From: Liriodendron chinense
Taxonomy: Eukaryota > Streptophyta > Magnoliopsida > Magnoliales > Magnoliaceae
Direction: 5' to 3'
Length of the DNA: 64,000 nt
Assembly: GCA_003013855.2 (NCBI GenBank)
Contig: ML058460.1
Location: forward strand, 558,001-622,000
The notes below the pieces were generated by a model, which saw nothing but the letters and a program-made list of their open reading frames with translations, ran no database searches and was not told where the DNA came from. Of this stretch, positions 10,591-19,728 are shown piece by piece. A program made the position numbers and the translations under genes. Each line of letters begins with the position of its first letter. Within the stretch, counting starts at the first letter, position 1.

Positions 10591-10606
10591 GATGCCCCTC
10601 TTTGGC
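10591..10606 (-). other. Polypurine tract of the Tat element
   Basis: Directly adjoining the 3' LTR, the minus strand reads caaagaggggcatc, the expected primer site for plus-strand synthesis. It confirms the element's orientation. Confidence 0.85.
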
Positions 10607-10654
10607 AGAGGTTGCATGCAACCGAATGCCAAAGTGAGTGGACACCCCACTTCT

Positions 10655-11550
10655 GACCCGGTCATTCATGGATCATGGTCTGAAATCTTTGCTTGCTTTT
10701 GCATCTGTGCCAGTTGATCGTTTGGAGATCGCTCACTTGCACATACCGCGGGAGTTTGGAGAAAACGTTGCGATTGTCCCTGCATGCGCTGCAACCTGGG
10801 TACCCAATCGCAACCCTTCCATTCCCGATCGGTACTAACATCGGAAAGGTACAGCAGAGCCTCTGCGTCGACAGTCTTACGAGGTTACTGACCCTGTGAT
10901 TGATTGTATGTTTGATGTTTTCCCAGATCACTCCAGGAGTACTTGTTTCGCTTGACTGTCAAAGTGGTTAGACGCCCTGCGTCCGATAGTCTTACGGGAT
11001 TCTACTACGCCGACTTGGACTCAGTCAAGGTACTTCAGGCATCCACGCTTAGGTATGTGCGGGTGGGCTTTTCCACCCGATCTGCTGGTTTTGATGCTTG
11101 GTTTGCAATTCATTCTTTCCTTGATTGTGGTTTGGAATCTTTGTTGTCCTTTGTATCTGAGTCAGTTGATTGTCTGGAAATTGATAACTCGCACATACCG
11201 CGAGAGTTTGGAGAAAACGTTGCGATTGTCCCTGCAGTTTGCTGCAACCTGGGTACCCAATCGCAACCCTTCCATTCCCGATCGGTACTAACATCGGAAA
11301 GGTACAGCAGAGCCTCTGCGTCCGTTAGTCTTACGAGGATGCTGACCCTGAGACTGATTGTGTGATGTTTGATGTTTTCCCAGATCACTCCAGGAGTACT
11401 TGTTTCGCTTGACTGTCAAAGTGGTTAGACGCCCTGCGTCCGATAGTCTTACGGGATTCTACTACGCCGACTTGGACTCAGTCAAGGTACTTCAGGCATC
11501 CACGCCTAGGTATGTGCGGGTGAACTCTTTCCACCCAATCTGCTGATTTG
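10655..11550. repeat. Tandem duplication, unit about 455 bases
   Basis: Two consecutive copies share, for example, gagtttggagaaaacgttgc (near 10752 and 11204), tgttttcccagatcactcc and ggtatgtgcgggtg (near 11053 and 11512). A third copy begins and fades after 11550. The short ORFs over this tract repeat with it and show no protein family. Confidence 0.9.
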
Positions 11551-13190
11551 GATACTTGGGTTACAATTCATCGTTTCCACCTGTTCAAATGGTTTCTGTG
11601 ACCGAGCCTTTTGGCTTTCATTTTTTTTGTATCTTGGCATGTGGTACGACCGCACTGACACTGGAGTTCAGTTCGACCGCACTTTGAGTGCATTGGATCC
11701 GATGATCTCCGGGGAAACCGCGAGACATTGGATCTTATTTGATTTTTGCGTTGGCTCCTACCCAGAGATATGGAAGATCTCCTGGTGTGTTGGAGACAGA
11801 ACGCTCTACTGAGAAAATATTTTTGGATTTTTGAAAAGATACCCACTCTGGGGAGTGATACTCCGTGGGGTTTTTATTTGCAAATAGAAATATTTTTTGT
11901 CTTTTTGAAATGAAAATCTGGTTCGCATGTGCCTCCACTAGGGATGCCTGTGGGGTCTTTAGCTAACCGACTTTTATTTTGAAAGCAGGTAAACATGATG
12001 ATTGATGCGATGGATGCTGATGCATGGAGATGCATGATGAATGCATGGCTTTGGCTCATTCTCTTTCAGTTTGATGATTTTGCTTTTGCTATGGGTGTAG
12101 AGAACTTTGAGCTTATTGCTTGCAGGGTTGTGCTTCCCTTGGGGATTTTTCTTTTTGATACGGAGATTTGGACAGCGGATTGGTCAAGATCCCGACCCGT
12201 GGTCGATCAGGTCCATCGTCCCAAGATGCTGTTTCTTTGCTAATGAGAATGTACGAGGATATCATCCGACTTCAAGATGTTCTTCTGGGCATACATGTGA
12301 TTGAGATGGTGTTTGGTTGCCCGTTTTGGTCAAGATTCCAATTTGTGGGCGATTGGATCCGTCATCCCATACTTGTGAAGTGAGCGGAGTTCAAGACTCC
12401 TGAATTGTAGTGCTGGGGATGCTAATTTTTGTGATTTTTTTGTAAATATGTGGTCCGAATCTTTACCTGAGCGATCAGGATAGAGATTGGTTATCGAAAA
12501 CACAGGAAATATTTTTGTGATTTTTGAAATATTTTGATTGAAAGCAAGGGAAATATTTTTGTGATTTTTGCAGATATTTGATGGAAATATTTTTGTGATT
12601 TTTGAAGAGATGATTTTGCAATGTTTTTGTATTTTGTGATTTTTCTGAAATGCAGGGAAAAGATATGGAATTTCCATCCACTTCCAGCTTCTACTGCTGG
12701 TAAGGCACCTGATCCATTTTACGTCAGCGAGCAAGACGAGTCTCACACAGTTAAGTGCCGTAGTTTTACATCTTCGGATGAGGGGATTTTGAGGGTTTTC
12801 AGTCAACACACCCACAAAGTTGCCTGTTCCTCATGTGCAATGCACATAGACCACGTATCGTCCGACGGACTCCTTCGGCCACAAAATGAGCCACATCCTC
12901 ACATTTCCCTTAGTCAATCCAGTTTGGGGTCTTACGTTGCTCACAATTCCGTGAGGGTGAGCTTCACCTCCCAACAGCCTTAATCCCCTTCATGAGTTCT
13001 AGGAACAGGGAACATCCGTCAGCTTCAACAGCGACTTCCAACTCAAGGTTGTCTATCACGGTGCGTTCAACACGAACAGGATTGCGGAGTTCTGCCCGCC
13101 TCAGCCTTTACCTGTTTAAAAGATTCCAGACACCCGTACGATCAAGTGTCAGTCATGTCTGGGACAGGTTAGGAAAGAAAGCCCCCGAGA
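11551..13190. other. Noncoding 3' region of the Tat element
   Basis: No coding sequence recognised. Around 12490-12650 a gaaatatttttgtgattttt motif recurs about four times. The part at 12720-13200 looks less repetitive but has no recognisable protein. Confidence 0.6.
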
Positions 13191-13194
13191 AGTT

Positions 13195-14275
13195 AATCCC
13201 AGTGTAGTTTTAGGTCTTCGGACCATTGGGGATAAATTGGTGGATCAAAACTGGTGATGAAAACTTTTTTTGTTTTATATTGTATATATTTTTTGTTTTG
13301 AAAAAGTTCCAGACTTCAACTCGAGTAATCGAGATTGACACTGGTTTTTATGGAAAGCTTTAAATTATTTTTGGTATTTTTGAGATGATCCGGGTTATCG
13401 AACCATGATCCCAACGGTCGAGGCCGATGCCGGTTTTTAGTTGAAAGCGAGAAAGGTCCCCCGAGAAATTAATCCCAGTGTAGTTTAAGGTCTTCGGACC
13501 ATGAAACTGTACAAAAGAGGGGCAAACATGTTTTTTTTCTTTTTTTCTTTTTTCTTTTTTTTTTTTTTGGAAAAATGTCCGGTGTCAGCGGATGGACAAT
13601 CCAGACTGATGCCGGTTTTTATTGAAAATCTCTCGGGATGTCAATCCCGACGTAGTTTAAGGTCTTCGGACCAAAACTTTAAAAGCGGGGCTGGTAATAT
13701 ATTTTTATGATTTTTGAAAATGTCCGGAGTCATTGATCTTGAGCAAACAAGACCGACGCCGACTTTTATTGAAAATCTCTCGGGATGTCGATCCCGACGT
13801 AGTTTAAGGTCTTCGGACCCAGACTTAGTAAAAGGGGGGGGCAAACACATTTTTTTATTTTTTTTCGAAATGATCCAGATCATCAGATCTTGGCCTGAAA
13901 GGCTGGGATCGATGTTGGTTTTTATTAAAAATCTCTCGGGACGTTGATCCCGATGTAGTTTAAGGTCTTCGGACCCAAAACTTTAAAAGAGGAAAGACAT
14001 TTTTTTGTTTTCTTTTTTTTTGGAAAAAATTCTGGGTCATCGATTCTGATTTTGATGGTCGAGATCGATACCCATTTTTATTAAAAATCCCTCGGGATCT
14101 TGATCCCGACGTAGTTTAAGGTCTTCGGACCAGAAACTGTACAAGTGATGTATATATTTTTTTGGTTTTCTGAAAATGTCCAGAGCCACCAGATCTTGAA
14201 GAAGACTGATGCCGGTTTTATTGACAATCCCTCGGGATCTTGATCCCGACGTAGTTTAAGGTCTTCGGACCAAGT
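13195..14275. repeat. Minisatellite, unit about 140-170 bases, about seven copies
   Basis: The block gtagtttaaggtcttcggac occurs near 13204, 13480, 13651, 13797, 13954, 14109 and 14248 (the first slightly diverged). In the later copies it is preceded by a ctcgggat...gatcccgac hairpin-like pair, followed by a T-rich run and a tgtccgg/gatccgg tract. Unit length varies mainly in the T-run. Tat elements are known for variable tandem repeats in this 3' region. Confidence 0.95.
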
Positions 14276-14369
14276 TGATGGGGTTGGGCATACTTACCTT
14301 GCTTTTTTTGGCTTCTGAAGGGGCTGACTATGATTTGAGTGGTCCGAATTGCTTGATTTGGCCCTGCGG

Positions 14370-14820
14370 GCCATTTGATGATCGGATCTTGGATTCCGAC
14401 CTTCTCTCTTGATGATCATGCCTTTGATCTTGCTGCTTCCTGACTTGTGTAAGCTTTCCAATGGTTTGGATCCTGATGATTTAGCCCTTGAATGGTTCAG
14501 ATTGATAGATTCGGCCCTGTGGGCCCACTTGCGACCTTGGCTTTACTTTGGGGCACCTCTTTTGATGATTTGTGAGGCTAAGAAGGCTTCTCATGGTGTG
14601 GATGATGGCTTGTATGGCTCAGATCGCTTGTCTTGACTTTGTGAGCCCACTTGATGGTTAGATCTTGGATTCTGACCCTTCTTTTGATGATCAAACCCTT
14701 GGCCTTGCTATTTGATGACCCATGCGAGCTCTTCCATGGTTCAGATCATGATGATCTAGTCTTTGAATGACTTGGATTGCTTGTGGCCCCCACTTGATCA
14801 CCTTTCCTTCTCTTTGGCTT
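14370..14820. repeat. Imperfect tandem duplication, unit about 278 bases
   Basis: Tracts such as gatcttggattccgacc (near 14384) and gatcttggattctgaccc (near 14662), each followed by ttgatgatcatgcc/ttgatgatcaaaccc and ttcagat, repeat in the same order. It lies just upstream of the antisense gene. Confidence 0.75.
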
Positions 14821-15152
14821 GATCAGCCCTATTCCGGTCACATTGCTTCATGATTGGACCAGTGGGGCACCTTTTGTATGATCTTGATCATCTTCAGTCG
14901 AAATCGGGAGTGGACCGGAGCCTTGGGCGGCCCACGGAGCGCCATCTGCTGACGTGGACTGTCAGCCTCACCTACCAAAAGCCCTGGAGCCAATCCCGCG
15001 GAGAGAGGGGAACCGCGTCCGTACGGGCGGCCCAGGGCAGGCCGCCCAGAGCTCGTCTCTTGAGCGGCCTGGGCTGGCTCGTGCTCGGACATTCTCTGGT
15101 CCCTGTTGCTGCTGTCCCCACCTACTGTGTACGTTCAGGTTCGATTCCAACA

Positions 15153-17770
15153 ATGAATCTTCTCTTTGTCTCCTCTTTCATCATCATCTTGTCTTCATCT
15201 TGGTTTGTCCTTTCTTGGGCAATGGATGGTGGGGATTTATGGGCTGTGGGGGCTGTTCATGGTGGGTCCCACATTTCAGAGAGTATTGAAGGCTTTAATG
15301 ATGGAGAGATTTCTTTAATGGATGGTGGAGATGGTGCATTGAATGGAAGCATTGATGAGGGGCTTGGGATGGTGGTTGATGGAGCTTTGAATAGCTCCAT
15401 TAATGGTGGGATGGCTGGATTTTCTGATTTGAATGGGGCCCTCATAATGGGAGGAATGGATGGTATGGATGAGATGATGGGATGGGACATAGGTGAGGCT
15501 ATGCATCTCTTGAGTGTGGGTCCCATGGATGATGTGATGGACGGTGATGATGGGACTATGAGGGACATAGATGGGCTGATCTCATGTCTGGATGGTATGG
15601 ATGGCTCAGATGGTACCTTTGACGATTTGGATGCTCTGGATGAGGGCCGAGATGTGCGGTATACTTGCTTGGGTGGTCTTGATGTGATCATTGATGATGT
15701 CCCCCTAATGATGGACGGTGTGGATGCCTCGATGATCCCTTTGATCGGTCAGGATGATGATTGGATTCATGATCTCCTACTGGAGAGGGCCGCAGGTCCG
15801 GATCTGGCAGTTGATTCTTCGATCGGGGTAACCGGGACCCTTTTGGATGGTTCAGATGCATTCTTTGACGGTCAGATTAGCCAGGGTGCCACGATGTGCG
15901 GTGTGATCTTCACTGATATTCCTTTTGATGGGGAGCATTGTCCTTCCCTTGGTCGTCGGTCTTTTGCGCACTCTATTCATGAGGTGGGCGAGTCTTCTCA
16001 TGCGGCTGAGGTTGTGACAGTTTCAGACAGCGATGCGACTATATCAGACATAGCCGTTACTGGGGATAGGTCAGGGGCTGTCGAGTCTGCAGAGGTTCCA
16101 GCTTTTCCTTCTCCTTCGCCTGTTGACCTTCCGATCTTCGATGAGTTGTCCTCGATTTCTGGGCCTTTTGTGCTGGAGGGGATACCGGTGAGGACTTGTC
16201 AGCTGCTTCCTCGTTCTTCTTGCTCGCCACGACTGCTGGCTTGGCTTGATAGCTTGTCAGCTTATGAGATTCGAGATTTGGAGTCTTATGGCTTTGGCAG
16301 TCTGATTCATATGGCTAGAGTTGACATTGACTGGAGGATGCTCGGAGCTGCCTTGATTGACTGGGTCCCTTCGTTGAACTTGTTTGCGTTCAATGATATG
16401 GAGATGGGGCCTTCTTTGGAGGAGCTTGCACGCTTGACAGGCTTACCCTTGGATTATACTCAGTACTTTTCGCCGAAGACATCGCCGAAGACTGCTACAC
16501 CGCAGAACTGGTTTGGGATCCCTTATCTTGTTCGACCTGCAGCTAGTGGCCAGGATGCTGTAGTGTTCTCTTTGGACTTGCTGTATGATCTTTTTTCGGG
16601 TCCTCAGAGTACGGCTGGTTCTACCTTTGCTCGGAACGCACTGATGTTTTGCTTGATTGCTGAAGTGCTGTTCTCGGGATGGCGAAGGTCCCAGACTCCT
16701 TTGCTTTTTGAGGTGATGAGCCGAGCTGCCCGTCGGCAGGGGATTATTTCTCTTATCTTGGCCGAGCTATTCGATGGGCTGACCGACTGTGCCCTGGGCC
16801 GCACTCGCGTTCTTCGCGGCTGTTGTGCCTTCCTGCAGGTATTCTTTTCTGCACCCTTTTTCTTTTGCTTTGTCAGGATTTGTTTTGCTCTAGCTGAACT
16901 TCTTTCGTTTTCTGTGATCAGGTCTGGCTATGGGAGCGCCTTTCTCTGACCGTTCCTGTACCTCTTCCTGGCATCCCGGGCTCTGACATCATGCGTTATA
17001 TCCTGGAGTTCCTTCCTCATACAGCCAGGATGAGCGAGCCCCTGTATCGCAGGATGTTAGCTGAACTTCGTGACTGGAACGTTCGTTGGGAGTCATCTTG
17101 GCTTTCACTTCCTCCAGTGCTTTGCGATGCACACCGCCATCCTCTGATGTTGGTAGGCTTTCGATCTTACTTCTCTTACCATCCGATCCGGTTCTTGCGG
17201 CAGTTTGGGTATGAGCAGGATGTTCCTCTTTTCGCTTTCGCGGGTATCGGGCGTCGAGTACTCCCCTCTAGATCTTCTGACTTCAGGACCCGGATTGATT
17301 GTTCCTGGGCGAGTTATTTGACAGCTGATTTGCTGGGATTTGAGCTACGGACTTTTCCGATGGCGACCGCCCCATATCAGTATTGGGTTGCTGAGCAGTC
17401 TTTGTATCGACGTATCCCTTGTTGGCACCAGACTGCTGATGAGGATGAGCAGGATATTCTTGGAGATGCTGGCTCTTCATCTGGTTCATATGAACCTTTT
17501 GAGGAGCGCCCGTTTATCGATCCTGGCTTCCTTTTGGCCACTCATGGCCATCTGCTGTCTGAGATCTCTGCACTTCGGTATCATTGCGAGATGATGTCGA
17601 GGAGATTGGCTGCCGATCAGAGATTGTCTGATGAGGAGACAGCGATCCGTACCCTTGAGCGCGATGAGGCGCATTACCTGCGTATGGAGGTGAGCAGGTT
17701 GAGAGCGAGACTATCTTTTTATGAGTCAGAGGACTCACCTGATGTGGCCGAGGAGGAGGGTAGAGATTGA
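15153..17770 (+). CDS. Antisense gene of the Tat element: plant-mobile-domain/DUF7745-like protein, one intron
   Basis: Plus-strand gene inside a minus-strand element. Exon 1 is 15153-16838, a probable intron 16839-16921 (83 bases, cag/gtattc ... gatcag/gtctgg) keeps frame, and exon 2 is 16922-17770. Product from ATG 15153 is 844 residues; an in-frame ATG at 14850 would add about 101. Residues 1-25 are hydrophobic. About 30-270 are rich in Asp, Gly, Met and Ser. About 360-720 resemble plant-mobile-domain/DUF7745 proteins, with segments SLIHMARVDIDWRMLGAAL, SLEELARLTGLPLD and, across the splice, FLQVWLWERL. Residues 765-836 are heptad-rich, a likely coiled coil, then an acidic tail. The function of such domains is uncertain; they occur in plant transposons and in host silencing factors such as MAIN. 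The assignment is from memory of the families. No disruption was seen. Confidence 0.8.
16839..16921 (+). other. Probable intron of the antisense gene
   Basis: GT...AG boundaries, T-rich interior, 83 bases. It reads open for a while in the exon 1 frame but then stops. Removing it joins exon 1 (codon phase 0) to exon 2 in frame and restores a conserved-looking WLWERL segment. Confidence 0.75.
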
Positions 17771-18884
17771 TTGTGTTGGCCACCTGCACACTGATTTTTG
17801 CATATATGATTGATGATGATGCATTTTTTTGTATTTTTGAAAAAGATGATATGCTGTAAGAGAAATATAATGCATTTAATTGAAAAGAGAAAAAACTGTT
17901 TGAAAATCTACTAGTGCCATTAGTTGTCTTGTGAGTGTTTCTGGACTTTGTGTCAGGATATAGGAATCAGAACTGGGGCTCGGTCAATGATTTGACCGAT
18001 GTCTCGAGATTTGACTTGTGTGTTCCTTTGGTTCCCTAGAGATGTAGACAACGGAAACTGTTGCCTCCTGAGATTGTCAGAACTTGTAGAGCTCTTCGTT
18101 CCTGACTGCGCTTCTTCTTGTTCTTGAACTGTAACCGCTTGAACTGATCTGGACCGTCTGCTTTCTTGGTACCTGCACTTTTATTTTTTTATTTATTTTT
18201 TTTTTTTTTTTTCATTTGCCATTTTTGCCTGCAGCGCTCTTTCGAGTTTTCACCACAGCCGGCTTTTTTCCGTCATTTTTGCCCGTGGCGCCCTTTCAGG
18301 TTTTCACCACGTCCCGGGTATTTGGTCTTGCCTGCCCCTTGGCAGCTGTGCTGTTTTTACCCTTGGCGCCCTTTCAGGTTTTCACCAAGTCCGCTGTATG
18401 CCCACTGTTTTTACTCGGAGCGCCCTTTCGGGTTTTCACTCCGCCCTTTTTGTTTAGGCACACATTTTCTTTTTCTTTTTTTTTTTTTCTTTTTTTTCTT
18501 TTCTTGATCTCTGGATAACTGCGGCGGCTAGAGGTCGGGAATCCGTTGTTGCCGGCCGATGGCAGTCCTTCAGCCCTTATCCTGAGTTACGATAATAGAG
18601 CTGTCGGTCTTTGCTAAAGACCCCTCTGAGATGGATGGATGGATGACTGTGTTTCTTCTTGGGTTGATTTTTTCTTGGGTGCCTTGCTTTGGCTTCCCTT
18701 TTTCTTTCTCTTTTCTTCTTTTGTCCCTTTTTTAATCCCCCCCTCTTTTTTTTTTGTATTTTTCTCTTTTGGAGTCCCCTTATTTGAAACACTTGTTGGT
18801 GGACGGGATGATTTCTCAGAGGTCTTAGCTTCGACCTCTTGACTTCAGCTCTATTAAAGTAACTCTTGATAAGGTCAGAATGAC
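17771..18884. other. Spacer between pol and antisense gene, with tandem repeats
   Basis: Lies between two converging reading frames (pol ends at 18885 on minus, the antisense gene at 17770 on plus). At 18230-18440 a gcgccctttcaggttttcac unit recurs about four times at 50-80 base spacing, with T-rich arms at about 18180-18210 and 18470-18505. No protein recognised. It may hold overlapping poly(A) signals for both transcripts. Confidence 0.6.
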
Positions 18885-19244
18885 TTACCCGTGAAAGATC
18901 TTCACGTTGTCGGCGTTGGTTGGCTCAGGAAGATCCACCCCTCTCATGCTGGTGAGTCTGAGGGCGCCTCCAGGAAGTACTTCTCTGATGATCAGTGGTC
19001 CGTCCCACGAGGGTTTGAACTTTCCTCTGGGATCTGGAAGGTGCGACGGTAGCATCTTCTTCATGACCATGTCGCCTACCTTGAAGTTCCTTTTTCGGAC
19101 TCTCTTGTTGTAAGCCCGAGCGATCCTTTTCTGATAGCACTGTGAATGACTTAGTGCACGCATGCGTTTTTCATCTGCTAGCTGCAACTGATCGAATCTG
19201 GCCCGTTGCCATTCTCCTTCTTCAATTCCGCTTTCTAATAGCAC
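18885..19244 (-). pseudogene. Tat integrase C-terminal domain (frameshifted part of pol)
   Basis: Frame-shifted continuation of integrase. It contains the segment ending RVRKRNFKVGDMVMKK, then WDGPLIIREVLPGGALRL, the usual GPY/F-type integrase C-terminus, and stops at 18885 after KIFHG. No chromodomain follows, as expected for Tat. A single-base indel near 19245 separates it from the catalytic core. Confidence 0.85.
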
Positions 19245-19728
19245 CCGTAAGTGATGGTATTTCTACTTCGACTGGTAGAACTGCTTCCATTCCATAGGTA
19301 AGCTCGAAAGGAGTAACGCCCGTAGCAGACCGTACAGACGTTCGATAGGCCCAAAGTGCATATGGGAGCATATCTGACCAATCTCGATATGTCACGACCA
19401 TCTTCTCGAGTATCCTGACGATTGTTTTGTTTGCGGCTTCTACCCCACCATTCATCTGAGGACGGTAGGGGCTTGATCGATGACGTTGGATCTTGAACTT
19501 GCTGAGGAAGTCATCCATCTTCTTGTTGACAAACGGGGTTCCATTATCTGTGATGATAGCATTAGGGATTCCATACCGGCATATGATGTTGTTCTTCATG
19601 AATTTGATCACTTGAGATGCTGCAATTGTGGTGTAGGAGGCTGCCTCTACCCACTTGGTGAAGTAGTCGACTGCCACAAGTATGTACTCGTGACCATTTG
19701 ATGCTTTGGGACTGATCTTGCCTGATGA
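19222..19728 (-). pseudogene. Tat integrase catalytic core (frameshifted part of pol)
   Basis: Carries the DDE core: Asp in VDYFTKWVEA, Asp in IITDNGTPF, and Glu in NGGVEAANKTI, then YALWAYRTSVRSATG and FELTYGMEAVLPVEVEIPS. The reading frame differs from both the preceding pol frame (shift near 19722) and the following one (shift near 19245). Integrase inserts the DNA copy; with these shifts the protein cannot be made from this copy unless they are sequencing errors. Confidence 0.9.

Noticed and set aside
10943..11365. 140-residue ORF over the tandem duplication
   Set aside because: The repeat units give alternate ORFs in several frames; no family resemblance.
15257..15691. Minus-strand Ser/Pro-rich ORF opposite the antisense gene's acidic region
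   Set aside because: Shadow of the atggatg-rich coding DNA on the other strand; no domain, and the plus-strand reading continues into a recognisable domain.
18166..18518. Phe-rich plus-strand ORFs near 18.2-18.5 kb
   Set aside because: Products of T-rich tandem repeats with a gcgccctttcaggttttcac core.
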